Shown here: piece by piece, positions 50,178 to 63,000 of the stretch
Numbering within the stretch: position 1 is the first letter of the stretch
Layout: every line of letters starts with the position of its first letter
Assembly: GCF_036785885.1 (NCBI RefSeq)
Contig: NC_092329.1
Location: forward strand, 7,502,001 to 7,566,000
Source: Coffea arabica
Taxonomy: Eukaryota > Streptophyta > Magnoliopsida > Gentianales > Rubiaceae
DNA: 64,000 nucleotides
Direction: 5' to 3'
Translations under genes and position numbers: made by a program
Notes under the pieces: generated by a model
Database searches by the model: none
The model's input: only the letters and a program-made list of their open reading frames with translations
What the model was told of the DNA's origin: nothing

Positions 50178-51018
50178 GGGATAATTGTAGAAACCTCCCA
50201 TGAGGTTTCTGATACTGGCACTCACCACCCCTATGAGGAAATTAGGGCCTATTAGAGAAACCTAATGAACGAATTTTGCAAAAGAAACCTATTTCTTGTC
50301 AACAAATTAAGTAACTAATTAAACTATCTGTGAGTTCTACCATGTTGTAAAACAAAAATATAACTTTTTGAGATTGTTTTCACTCCTCGAAATCTTCAAT
50401 ATTGCCTTTCGATTGCAGCTGCAATATTTGTTCTTAATTGTGAAAGATGTTGGGGAGTTCCATGATCCTCCCCTATGGCTTGAAGAAGCCATTCTCTTTG
50501 CTGCAACACTTCATTTCAAGCTGTGAAACTAAAGTCAATGAGAGTAGCTATGTTACCTCTACAAACAGTCACACATATTGCTAATAGAGAATTTTATGTA
50601 TCAAGTTTATCCTTTATCAACTGTTGCAATAACCTTCAAATCTAGCCGTTTTAAACTAGCTAGTATTACTTAGTTCATGATGCTTCAGCTATTTTATGTG
50701 AACTAAAAGGGTTTGCACTTACACCACCTAAAGTTTATTAATTGTTAATTGTTTTGTGATGTTTTGTCATTCCTTTACTAATATTACTCGGTATGCAGCA
50801 CAAAGGACAAATCTGGTACAAATTTCTCATCTCATTTCTTAAAATAATATTTTAATGACATTTTTTTTAGTTTGGACTGAATTAGTAAGTGAGTGCTAGT
50901 GTCAATACTCGGCATGCAACAGAATTAGTAAGTTCAAAGGAGGTCAATACTATTTCTTAAATTACAGATGAGGTAAGTTCTAGTGTCAAAACCTCAAAAA
51001 AGTTTCGGCAATTTTTCC
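50178..51018. mobile_element. Old MULE-like MITE, 841 bp
   Basis: The left end GGGATAATTGTAGAAACCTC pairs, with many mismatches, with the right end, which read on the other strand is GGAAAAATTGCCGAAACTTT. Flanks are TTATTGTAT (50169-50177) and TTATGGTAT (51019-51027), a 9-bp target duplication with 8 matches, as in Mutator-like elements. The left end is nearly the same as that of the element at 56862, so both belong to one family. No transposase is encoded. The diverged ends make this the older copy. Confidence 0.7.
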
Positions 51019-54000
51019 TTATGGTATAGATTGACAGAGTATACGGATGTATGATGTATTATCATATAAGTAAAATTGAAATTTAAAATTTAAAATTTGT
51101 ACATGTATCATAAATGTAAAAATGACACTATATACACTGATAATATATATATATATCAAGTTAGGTAAAAAATTACACCAATAACACATAGTACACCTTC
51201 TTGGTTGCTCCATTCGCGATCGTAAAATACTAGATGGAGACACAATATCAGTTGTCTTGTGACCTTGGAAAAATGGGAAAAAAAAAGAGTCCCATTCCTC
51301 ACTTTTGCAGCCTCATCCTCATGCATGAAATCTCAAAGTTTAGTGGCTGAACTTCAAAATTTTACTCATATGGCATGTATTTAGATCCGAATGTATGCAT
51401 GTAATTAATACCTAAATGTGTCATTTCGAGGAATATTTATATCTGTTAATCTCGATTGTAGACACGATATTGAAACTCGTATTTTTTTTACTGATCTTGT
51501 CCATCAAATGATCAATAATATCTTTAGTGATTGTTCATGTCCCAAGTCCCCCAACTCAAATCATGATGTGGATGATGCAAAGCATGAAAGTCCATGACAC
51601 AATATCTACAAGTTAAAAATTAATTACGCAATGTTGGAACAAAAGGCAAATGAAAGGGAAAAACGAAATCTTTATTCAAGAATGTTGTACAGAACATAAA
51701 ACTGATAAAGAGCATTTACTTCTAGTCACGCTAGTGAGTTGAAATGCATGTATTTCTGTTTTCTCGTAGCTTGCATTTTAAAAATCTAGACTTTTCTGAA
51801 AATTTCGTCAGTAGATGCGTAGCGCGCCTGTCTAGGTTGATAGTGATTCAATTCTCTTCGAATTTCCCTTGGACCTTTTTAAAACCCTCTCCCCTGATAA
51901 AGAGTAGGAGTGGTCTAGAGTAGAGTTTATCGTGTCCGGGAAAAAAAAAGAGTAATTGTCATGGAAAGGGAAGGAGAACAGTTGCATACTTGTCTCTTGG
52001 AATTAATTGTGCAAAAATTGATGAATGATCGGAGGAGAAAATAGATACTACTTGGGAATTGTAACCTGTGGTGGTTTTTTGGTTGAAGGATCAAACCTGA
52101 TGGATACGTTTTCCGAATGTGTAAACTCCAAATTAGAAAGGTAGAAAATATAGAGAACTCGTATTATACAACAGCACAACTGAACAGGTAGGTTTACAAA
52201 TAAAATTCTTATTTTACCAGTCAAAGAAAAGAAAGTTAACAAATACAAATTGAGTTCCGTAATCATTATTCTTTAGTTTTGAAACTTTTTTTCCTGTTTT
52301 TCTTGGCTGAAGTGGACTTCACATTTTTTTTCCTGGCATCACAAATAGATATAGAGCTCCACAATCAAATCCTTGGAAACTATTATTCCTTTTTTCCCAT
52401 GGCTGAAGTTAAATAGTTTTTTTTTTCCCTAGCAACACGAACCAAAGAAAAGGTAACTTTGATAATATATATACTTATAAATTTTGGGTTCTTTCTCACT
52501 AAATTATTGAACTATCCTACATTGCATCTTTAATTTAGAAACGTATTTTATGTGTGGCTTAATTATTGTCAAACACCATCGCACCACTTTAGTGTAAAAA
52601 TTTCCACATGGACTAGCGATCGACTTCAAAGTTGCTGATTAAAAGTAGCGACATTGAAGTCACTACTTAGATATGCAAAATCTCTTCTTTTGAATGACCC
52701 CAACGTGTTGGACTAGCTTTGGGAGGATTATGTATAAAATAAAAAAAAAAGAATTGTTTTAATAATCACCCTAGCATAAAGGAAGGATGTATTCCCAGGC
52801 CAAAGAAATAAGTGTTGTAAATAAAAGAATATTTTAAAACATCTTGTCCCACGTTGGAAAATCAAAGTGACTTCTCATCACTTTATAATGTTTAGTCTTT
52901 TATTAGGTTTATATTAGATTGGTAACTAATGTGGATTCATGCGCATGAGAGAGGGAAGTTAAGTTGGGCCGTTTCAATACAAATTAACGGATTTGCACCC
53001 CTGCGCATGGGTTAAACACGGTTACTGCAAGCAAAAAGTAAAATTTACTTTTCTTTTAAGTTTTATAAATCAGGATAAAGTTTGACTCTTTCCACCAAGA
53101 AAATAAGTTCTTATCTCATCAGTTACAAAAGTTAAGCACATTCACAATAAGCACGTTTCTTTTGTGTTATCGGAATTTATCTCTTATCCTTCTGATCCTT
53201 CTTGTTTATAATAAGAAAAATGCTTATTTAATGTTGGGGAAACATTTCAACCTTTTGAAATAGTTTCTTAGGATATTGCTATTAAGCACAACTCAAAATT
53301 TTTGGCTACTTTTCCTACAATAAGTACTACATAAACAACCTTAATTTGTCATTTTCGGTTTAGATATTATTGAGAGGTTAATAGCACCAATTACCTTTAC
53401 AAATTGGATATAAGAAGGTATCTTTACATTGTATAGATCTATGTGTACAGATTCTTCTGTTTCTACACATGCTGGTCTTGGTTTGACACCATGATCACAC
53501 CTTTTATTAAGTGATCAACTTTGTCAACAAAACTTTAAGACTCGAAAACCATGCAAGGAATGTGATTGACATTTCCCTTTATCTTGTGTGGCAATTCTAA
53601 TATCTTCTGTACTATGATGCATTGAGTCAATTAGCATGCAACTCCAAATCGATTTACAAAAAAAAAAAAAATTAATTAATTTTTTTTTTGATGAATTTTC
53701 AAGCTAATTTTTTTTTTTTTTTTTGTAACATCAATCATTAAAGTTGAGGAGATTAAAAAAGAATTTTCAAAGGACGTGTCTTCGAGGATATAATTTCAAG
53801 TAAATCTAAATTAAGCGTTGATTTCCAAATTGGGTCAAAAGAGGTAGATATGGGTTTCATTCTCTCTTTTTCTCTTCTTTATGTTTAAATCTCTTTATTC
53901 TTCCTTTAAAAATGTACTATAAAACCAACGTCATAGAATTTTTTGCATTTGGCCCAACACAGCACTGGTTAATATGTACGTATTAATGGTGAAAAATCAG

Positions 54001-54648
54001 GCAGGATTAATCCTTCTGCAAGCTTCAGATATGGGCGAGTTAAGGTTGTTCAAATATCGAATGTAACATCCCACACTTAGGCCACTGGTTTGACCACCCA
54101 AGAAGGGATCATGAAAGACGATTTCTTGACATAACAAACGTTGAAAGAGGATTTCTTGACATAACAAACATTCAATAAATGAAATTCATATTACTAGGAT
54201 AATTATAGTTACACAATGGGTTCGGGGCAATATGCAGCCAAGTTTGACCAGTTTGTGGCGACTAAGTACCATCAAGAATTAGGTATTTCAAATAGCTAGA
54301 ATTCTGATAATTGTTCCCTATAATTAAATTAGCCTAACCCTATTTTTCTAGAATTTTTTCTTTCACATCATATAACCGTACTAATTAAGACTCATAAAAT
54401 TAAACCTTGAGTTGAAATTCGGAATTTGTTTTTCGAAGGGAAAGTCGACTTTTTATCCATTAAGAATTTGGCCATGAAACTATTTTTATTGAATTCAAAT
54501 AGGGGTACTTTCTTATTTATGTGTAATATATTGAGTATAACATTTACTTAGATGATATTACATGAAAATAAGTCCTAAATGCTGATGATCTAAATTACTT
54601 GTGACCTGAACACATTTTACTTAAACCTGAATACACTACAGTGAAATG
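51019..54648. other. AT-rich intergenic spacer
   Basis: 3.6 kb without a recognisable gene. It holds poly(A)/poly(T) runs near 53660-53723 (with ATTAATTAATT between them) and a CTTGTCCCACGTTGG motif near 52844 of a kind often found in plant repeats. No element with definable ends was seen. Confidence 0.4.
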
Positions 54649-55965
54649 TGTCAAGGCCCGGTGAATTTGTTTGAATTTGGGTTAACAAAACTTGTAAACC
54701 AATTATTATCGATTTTATTTGAGTTTGAGTTAACAAAAGGCTAGACACACATGGCAGCTATACAAATAAGGAATAGAGGGGACAGAGACTATTTTGGGGA
54801 CAGAGGATTTGAAACCCTATAAATAGCCCCCTCTTCATTTACACACGTAGAAAATTAAAAATTCTTACCTACACTTCTAAGAGGGCAACAAAAAATGAGC
54901 TAAAGAGGAGAAAAAAAAAGAGCAAAGATTTTCGTAAAAGATAGGAAAGGAATGCCATAGTAGAGAGATAGTGTTAGAAAAAGATTAACCCTATACAACA
55001 CCAGGAATATTCAAGTGAGTGTCCAGTCATGTAGTGATAATATCACATTCATATAGTTATTATATGATAGCCTTCTTATTATATATTAAATATATGGTTA
55101 CAGATCTGCATTTACAGCAGTAGTTATGTTAGGCTCATGGTAAAATTAGACAAAGTGAAATTAATAACTGCTGCTTTTGAGTATTGAAAAATTATTATGA
55201 TGCATCTTTTTGCCTCATATGAATGATAATTTCTTATTTAAGATGAACATACTTTCCACATTGCTATATTACATATGTGATTATTTGCTTATTAGGCATG
55301 CTATTGCTTTATGAATTGGGCATGTATTTTATCGCACTGAAAATTTTATTTACTAGTCCAGCTTGTTATTGTTTTCATAAATCTGAATGTATATTTTATC
55401 ACATCGGAAAGTGATTGATTGACTTGGCGTGCGAGTACAATAAAGCTTTTTCCAATTGTATACTTTATTGCACAGAAAATTGCTCACAACTTATTTTATT
55501 AAAGAATTGTATTGTGATTACTTGCCTTGTTTGGAAGCCAAGTTTTTTTTGCAAAGTTTGTCTGCTACAAGTTTTTTAAAAACTTTAGCTACAGTAACAT
55601 CAAAAAACTTTTCAAAGTTTTTAAACTATACATTTCAAAATATTCAAAAAAAAAAACACGCTTCAAAATTTTTTTCAAAAACTTCTACAGTAAAATTTTA
55701 GACAAACACAAAAAAAAACTCACCTTCCAAACGGGGTGCTTTATTACACTGATACTAGTGTTATGCTAGTAATAGTGTGTCTTAATTCGTTGAGCAAGTA
55801 AAAGGTTATGTCAAATACTGATATGCAACCAACTACTTAGGCAAGAAGTTGTCCATTCATGGGGTCGAGAGTGAAAGGCATTTCCAGAATTGACCTAAGT
55901 AATTATTGAAATAGGATGATGAACTCATGATGGTTGTGTAAAGTGGAATTGGGTCGTCACCCACA
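54649..55965 (+). mobile_element. Possible solo LTR of a gypsy-type retrotransposon
   Basis: Starts TGTCAAGGCCCGG, like many plant gypsy LTRs; about 190 bp on there is CCCTATAAATAGCCCCCTC followed by a transcribed-leader-like stretch, as in an LTR promoter. The region ends in GGGTCGTCACCCACA-type sequence near 55965, but the right end and a target duplication could not be confirmed. No internal coding region adjoins it, so it would be a solo LTR fossil, with a small MITE inserted in it. Confidence 0.3.
55525..55736. mobile_element. Small AT-rich MITE inside the LTR-like region
   Basis: The ends CCTTGTTTGGAAGCCAAG and CTCACCTTCCAAACGGGG are imperfect inverted repeats (13 of 18 pair), with TTTTTTT next to the left end and AAAAAAA next to the right. 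The interior has several internal AAAAACTT/AAGTTTTT pairs and CTACAGTAA at both sides. Target duplication not clear. The TTGTTTGGAAG end type is common in plant MITEs. Confidence 0.55.
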
Positions 55966-56861
55966 ATCAATGCTATATCCTTCCATTATGTTGTAATTTA
56001 TCTATTTCATGTGTTTCCTATATGTTTGAATTTATATTCTCGAACACACAAATGATAATTACTTGATAATAAAAAGAACAGTGATACATGTTGGAGATAG
56101 TGCGACCCTCAACTTGATAATTACTTGACACTGAGCCTCAGCAGCTTGATACAGAGATACCAATACCCATAACAATTCTTTCTAATGTAAAAATGGAACT
56201 AACAACTACTAAAAAAAAAAATTACTTACTATACCAGATGCAACTCTCAACTCTTGAATGAAGGGTTGATTGCCAAAAACCTTAGATGTTGCTTACATGC
56301 TAAAATTTGTTAAAAAAAAAAAAAAAACATTTGGACGTCAACACACAAATGATGAACTATTTGGTGAAACTTTCTGTTAATTGCTTTACACAAATAATTT
56401 GGAAATCTTCTGCGCCATTGCTCCCGCCATTGATCCCAAACACTTTCACCCCTCGAGTTCAAGCCAAGCATTGTCTTCTTTAGCTTTTTTCTCGAACCGT
56501 TGACACCGTTATCTTTCCCAATACAGAAATGACAAATTCATTCTTCTTGACCGTATTGTTTTTTTGGCAAGTGAAAGAAGAGAGGATGATGGTTAGGCAT
56601 TTTCGTTGGCCTAATATTTCTCTACGAGTGAACAAGGAAAAAGGCTGAAACAGATATTTCCTTTCCCATTATCCAATATCGATTTTGCAATCCAAAGAGT
56701 CCGATCCAGCCATTGTTAAAACTTCCAAAAACACTGCCATGTAAAATCGACAACATGTATAGTTGTATATTCCTCCTACATGTCTCTCCTTTGGCGTGTT
56801 AAGAAATGAGAAATGGAGAAGTAGGCTTTGTGTTTATTATAGCAGCATTAGTTAAATTTTA

Positions 56862-57789
56862 GGGATAATTTCAGAAACCTCCCTTGAGGTTTTTGACAAT
56901 TTCACTCGGCTCCCCTCAGTTTAAAAATTACACTTACCTCCCTTGGCATAGGAAAATACCTATAATGCCCTCCACTTGATAGACAATTTTAAATTTAAGG
57001 CAATAAATTTAAAAAACTAAAAAAAAATCTATTTTTTTTGTCTCTTATCTATTTTCGTTGTTCTCTTTTCTAATTCATATAACCTTTTTTTCGTATCTTC
57101 AATTTTGTAAATATTAGCAAATTGAAATTACAAAATCAACAGAGAGAGCAAATTATGTGTCAAATTAGAAGGAAATAAAGAGACTCGCAGCGATACAAAA
57201 ATAAATAATGAAATTGATGAAATTAGAAGAACTAAAGATGTAGAATTTGTCATATTTTGTTTGTTGTCAAGAAAATCTTTTATAAAATGTCAATAATTAC
57301 ATAAGGATTTCTTTCATTGGATTAGAAATTTTTTTATTATGATTTTATCATGGAGGTAGAATTTATTCTCTATTTTTTGAGATATTAATATTTTTAAAAC
57401 CATAGGAGAGTTATAATGGCAGTTCTAGGTCGGACTAGCTTTTATTAAAAAGGTATTTGAGCATTGATATTTAATTTGGGGTACAATTGGTTGTCAATGG
57501 GGTTTGTGTGTGTGTGTGTTTTTTTTTTTGCTTGGCAAGCATTAATATTGTATATGGAATTTGAAATTTTTTGAATGGCTATTTGGTTTAAAACTTATGA
57601 TTGAATGATTGTTAGAGATTGGATTTGTTGATTTATGCAAAGTGTGAAAGAAAATGATTGAGTATACTGTATTTTTCTTTCTTAGTTTTGTACAAAAGGG
57701 CAATTTAGGATTTTTGTGAGATCACAAAAATCTAAAGGGAGCTCTGTGTAATTGTCAAAAACCTCAAGGGAGGTTCGTGAAATTATCCC
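56862..57789. mobile_element. MULE-like MITE, 928 bp, perfect 9-bp target duplication
   Basis: Ends GGGATAATTTCAGAAACCTC and its reverse complement with few mismatches; the terminal inverted repeats extend for about 45 bp (left CCTTGAGGTTTTTGACAATT, right AATTGTCAAAAACCTCAAGG). Flanks are identical: TAAATTTTA at 56853-56861 and 57790-57798. The 9-bp duplication and long TIR are Mutator-like. The interior is AT-rich with a (GT)n repeat near 57507-57520 and no transposase. Confidence 0.88.
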
Positions 57790-57798
57790 TAAATTTTA

Positions 57799-60053
57799 AA
57801 CAAAGTTGAATATATCCGCTACATAAAAAAGGTATACCCTGTTCAGTCTATTGTTAAGTTTTCGTTGTGTTCACTTCAGTCTGTTGTATGTTTCTGTCAT
57901 AAAGTATGCCCCGTTCAGCCTATTGGAATCACGTAGAGGTAATTCTGCAGAAACTTTTGTCATGGAACAGAACAGGGGCAATACAAACTCAGTAGCTCCC
58001 TGTTTCACATCTGCCCCCTCCATTTGTCGTCATGGAACATGCTCACCAGTTGCCAGTCCTCAATCCCTCCACAATGTTTTAACATTTGCTAGGTAATTGT
58101 CAATTGCTGTTGCCTCCTTCATGCCTTCACCTTCTACATCAGAAAGGGATAAAAGGATTCGCACTCAAACTCGCATTCGAATTTCGAATTTAACTTGATT
58201 CTAAGATGATCATTCTTATCCCAATTAAAGCGTACAGCTATAGAGAAGTATCACTGATGAGTCAGAAACAGGAACCAGGTGCCATATTCCTAAACCCTTT
58301 TTTAACTTTCGGAAAAAGATGCGATCATATTCCATTGTTCCAACCCCTTATAATAATGCATGTGTGTGTGTGTGTGTGTGTTTTTTTTTTTTCAAGTACT
58401 TCATCACCATTGCCATAATCGCTTACTAGTGATCTTCTCAAGTACAATAATCCACCACTATTAATTACTTGAGAAATAATAACAACGAATTCCCCATAAT
58501 GTTTCAAGATCCCAATTTCAACAGCCCATCAGTGGTACTGGTACTGTACAGAAAATACACACACACACAAGAAGGACTAAGAAAGCCTAAAAGATACAAG
58601 TAGAAATATTCCAAAAAGAGGGAACCCAGAAAATGAAAGTGTGGACAAATCTGGGTTTTATGAAATACCCCACTTCTTGAAAAGGATTAAGTGTGTGCCC
58701 CCAGAACAAAGCCATCAAGAAATCGATCATTAGATCTCAGCCCTTGTAGCCGAAAAAAGAGGCAATTTTTCACCAAAATTAATACTAATGTCAAAAAAAA
58801 AAAACACACACACACACACAAAACCCACAAAGTAATAATCAAGATTGCAAGTTTAGAACTGTGTAGCTAATTAATCCAGCGAGGAAGAAAAAGCACAGAG
58901 CTATTGTTTCTTCGGAGGAGGATTCCCATACCAGCCGGCTGAGAAGTCTTGTGACAACTGTTGTCGAAAACCCTAATTTATAGTGGCTGGGCTCTCCAAT
59001 TTAGGGTTTTTCTCTTTCAAAAAAAAATATTTTTTGAGCAGTCTTTTTGGGTCAGAACTTTGACCAAAAAACTAAATAAAATAAAGAAAAAAAGGAAAAG
59101 GGAATTACAAAGGGATAAAGTAGAGCAAACATGGCAAATGACTTATTATTTGTTTTCTTTTCTTTGACGAATTAAAGTTTGTTTATATATGAGCAAAAGT
59201 TGCAAATGAATTAGTATACGGTAGTATGACATATATTTGTTGTGTCTTGAATAGTTCTAGTTCACTGCAATTTTGGTACGAAACTTTGGCTAAAGAACAA
59301 TTATGAACTGCAAGACCTTTATAGTGCAGAGTCCTAGGGGCACAAAAGCTAAAACAAAATTTATTATGAAAATTTGTTGCTCAAAGAAGAAAAACATGGC
59401 TAAAAGGACTTTTCAATGCTATATCTAAACATGTTTCTGAAGTTTTGCTGGTTTGGTTCCAGAAAAGGCCAAGAAAATAATTTACAAGGACCACCAACCA
59501 ATTAAGTTATGAGTATCTCAATATGCTCCTAACTTTGTTATCATTCTGAAGTTGTCATGACCACTTTAATTTATGAAACAAATTCTGGGTCAATTTCAAT
59601 CACAACATCCAATCCAGGGCTCAGTGTCTGGTTTTGCCATAAAAAGGTAACAAGTTTTCCGAAATGGATTCCATCATTCATGAAAGAACTTGTGCTTTTT
59701 CCATAAGTGGTTTCATCAACCATTCATGGATTAGGATATAAAAAAAAAAAAAAACATTGATGTAATAACCAACATAAACTACTCTATTCGAACAAGAAAA
59801 TAAATGAAACAATTTAGTCATAAAAAAATTGAAAAAAAATATTAAATTTACAAAAATCTCCTAATAACTGTACCTTCTTTTCCTATAATCTTTTTGGGTA
59901 ATTTTCCTGTCTATGACTGCCAGAGCTGTCAGTCACTCTGGAGTAATAGATCCTAAATCTAGTTTATGTGCATAAATTGGCTTTGCATGTAAAAGACAAT
60001 TGCTTTCTTTCCCCTAAATTCTGCAGTGGACGAGCAACGCATCACAAGAACGC
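57799..60053. other. Spacer downstream of the PP2C gene
   Basis: 2.2 kb. Contains microsatellites (GT)9 with a T run at 58363-58393 and (CA)n near 58557-58569 and 58804-58820, and a promoter-like telo-box pair at 58967-59010 (see findings). The open frames 57851-58096 and 58961-59167 match nothing I know. The right end probably holds the PP2C 3'UTR. Confidence 0.4.
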
Positions 60054-63000
60054 TTATTTCCTAAATCTAACAACAACACAAGAAATATCATCTTTACTGT
60101 CTCTGTTCAAGGCTTCAGCAGTTAACTGTTCCGCAGCTTTCTGAGGGTCTTTTGGTCTTCTAGCAATGTCGACTGCTTCTTGATTGGTCATTACCTGTGT
60201 TTATGTAGAAGAAGAACAGGAGATTGGAAAATGAACCATTTCTCAGAAGTTAAAATTTTCGTACTTGTTAGTTCTACACAATGACACAGAGAGCAAAATG
60301 AGCTTCATGAAAGACCGTTCACCTTCCAGATACCATCACTTCCAAGGATAAGAATGTCGCAGTTGACATCGACATTCATATCGAGAATGTCTGGATCTGA
60401 ACGCAAATGTGATTTGAGACTTTTATCTCCAAAAGCACGAGAAACGGCCAGCTGTCCATTCACCCTAGGCACGTCTCCTGTGAAAAGATGCACAACACAT
60501 TTATAATACAGATTAGCTTTGTCCAAAAGATAGAAAATTTGAACACATTTATAATGCAGATTAGCTTTGTCCAAAAGATAGAAAATTTGATCGTATCCAC
60601 ACCAGGCCCAAATAGGGAAATAAAGTAATATAGCCATCAAGAATTGCTGAATAAAGCAGGATTGAACATGGAAGAATAGATTTGCTACGACAAAAGTGCT
60701 CAATGTGCTGCTACTTAAAGTATATGCAAATGCTATAATTGCGTATGAAAATTTCCAATATCTGAATGAATTTATGCCTGTGCACTAAGGACTATATTAA
60801 GTCTACAGAAGGAGGCAGATGCTTGTAATTATACAGCTAGATTAAGATGAAAGATGGGATGAGAAGTGCACGATAAGAAGAGGAAAAGAAGAAGTAGGTT
60901 AAACGCCTGATTATCATTTGTACGGTAAGGAAGGAAAGGTGGGGAAGTAAAAAGTGTGAGTATTGACCTTATTTGCATCCTTGGTAAGCTCAAACAAATT
61001 TGAGCAAATAACAAGAACAAAAGGAATGGCACAGTTAAGATAAACATCTCTGCAACCCCAAATAAGTGTTAAGAGAACTTAGATCTCACAAAGAAATGAC
61101 AGCATAAGTATGTTTGAGAGGAGATATAATTTGCATGCATATCTGCAGCATTAGAATAATTAGGAAGTATTTTTGAATAGATGGAAAAAGAAACTGAAGC
61201 AGATCTGTGCATTGATTGCAAAAATTAAAGAAACCAGAGAGAAAATGCCAGTAATGAAAGATTCTGAAAACCTTAAAAAACAGTTAGCTTTTTGCATCTG
61301 CCTTACAGAAAAACAAGGCTATTCAGAAGTCGAGAGGAAGAAGAAGAAAGAAAGGGTAAGCCATACATATCATGGTTATGACTCCAATACCATACTGGAG
61401 GCAAGAATGACACAGGCAAAGCATTCTTTACACATGGAGCAAACTGCAATCTCAAACCAATTGTAGTTTGAATGACTGAAAAGGGAAAGTGCCAGCAAAA
61501 TCATCAACAGTTCAGCAGGAACAAGGTCAGATGTTCCCAACAATCAAAGCCCCCATTAAGGGTTGTGGTAGCAAATTCTGAGATGTAGCCTATCAGGCTG
61601 AGACAAACAATGCAAATATCTTCAGCTATTAGAACAGCTCTATGCATGCTGGCTGTACAGTAAACATAGAAAGAAAAGGAAATTATCGACATGAACTATG
61701 TATCGCATAAAGCCAGCAATTCTGATAGATGCCAGGATAGAAGGATTACTATCTCCAAAATCACTGGCGTAGTATAACTCTTATATGCTAAGACCATATG
61801 AGGGGCAGTTTTAAAAATATTCCCAACCATACTACTGTGTGTGTCACCTAGTTCCAAAATAGAGCTGCACCCCAGGTAAAGTGGTGGATGCCACACACAT
61901 TTCAAGTATGTCATTACCTGAAAAGCATCAGATACATTCACCACAACTTATATGGATATTCCCATGGTTTTCCATTTCTAACAACCTATATAAAAGTTCA
62001 CTATAACTTGAAAAGAGAGCCACGGAAGGACAAGAGACTTGAGCAGCTCCACAAGTCGGTGACTACAAGATTGATGAAGAAATTCACATAACAGCTCTTC
62101 TGAGTTAGATTGCTTTAAGCTTAATTACATTATGTTGTCTGTGAGTAAGATGCTAAAAACTATAACAAATAAGTAAGCAAATAACCTGGCATGTTTGAGA
62201 CGAAGCCTCCTTTGTTCTCAATGCTGCCTCGTTCAGTACTAGGCTCATGGTCTATTGTCACCTGAATAGCCTGGCCTCCACGAGACAGAATAGCTCGTGA
62301 ATCCCCAACATTCGCCACCCATAATCTTTGACCATTTATGAGAATTGCAGTCACAGCAGTGGACCCACCTCGCCCTAAGTTCGAACTGTTAGACAGAATT
62401 TCCTGGTCAGTTTTCTCATAGGCTTTTGAGATTGATCCGCCAGGATCTGTCCAGAATGAGCCCTAACATATTTAGAGACCAGAGTATGAGATACCAACCC
62501 AAAAGTACAACCATATATGTGAACAGCTGCCGGAGTCAACAGCCAACTTACTTCCTTTAAGATATTGTCAAACAAATGTTTTTGCAGGTATGCAGGAACT
62601 GCATCCCCAAGATGGCCATCAAATATGGCAAAAAGCCCGAGCTCATGTCCATCAATCCGCACAAACTTAGCAACATGGTAGTCTTCCATTGGATGACTGG
62701 CCTTGCCTTTCACTAGGCTGAAACCATATTTGATTTTATTCTCGCGACTTTTTCCTTTGCCAGAACTACCAGAAGACTCACCCCTGACACACTGCAGAAG
62801 AGAAAAAGATAAGTCATACCTGCAGATGAGTGTAGAATGACTCAAAAAGGAAATAAGATTCAACAATGATGATACAGAACAAGTAAAGTAGATGATAAAA
62901 GATCAAACACAATAGTTATAACAAAAAAAAAAAAAGACAAGTATTTAATACGGCCTGCTAACTTTACCATTCAAAGCAAATGAAAACCTAAGAATACCTT

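Noticed and set aside
52840-52905. GTCCCACGTTGG followed by TTATAAT, resembling an snRNA USE and TATA box
   Set aside because: The USE core does not match (ACGTTGG instead of ACATCG) and no snRNA follows. Such motifs are common in plant repeats.
58909-58974. Minus-strand stretch reading QDFSAGWYGNPPPKKQ then stop
   Set aside because: No ATG and an in-frame stop just upstream; no exon found to join to it. Too short to support a gene.
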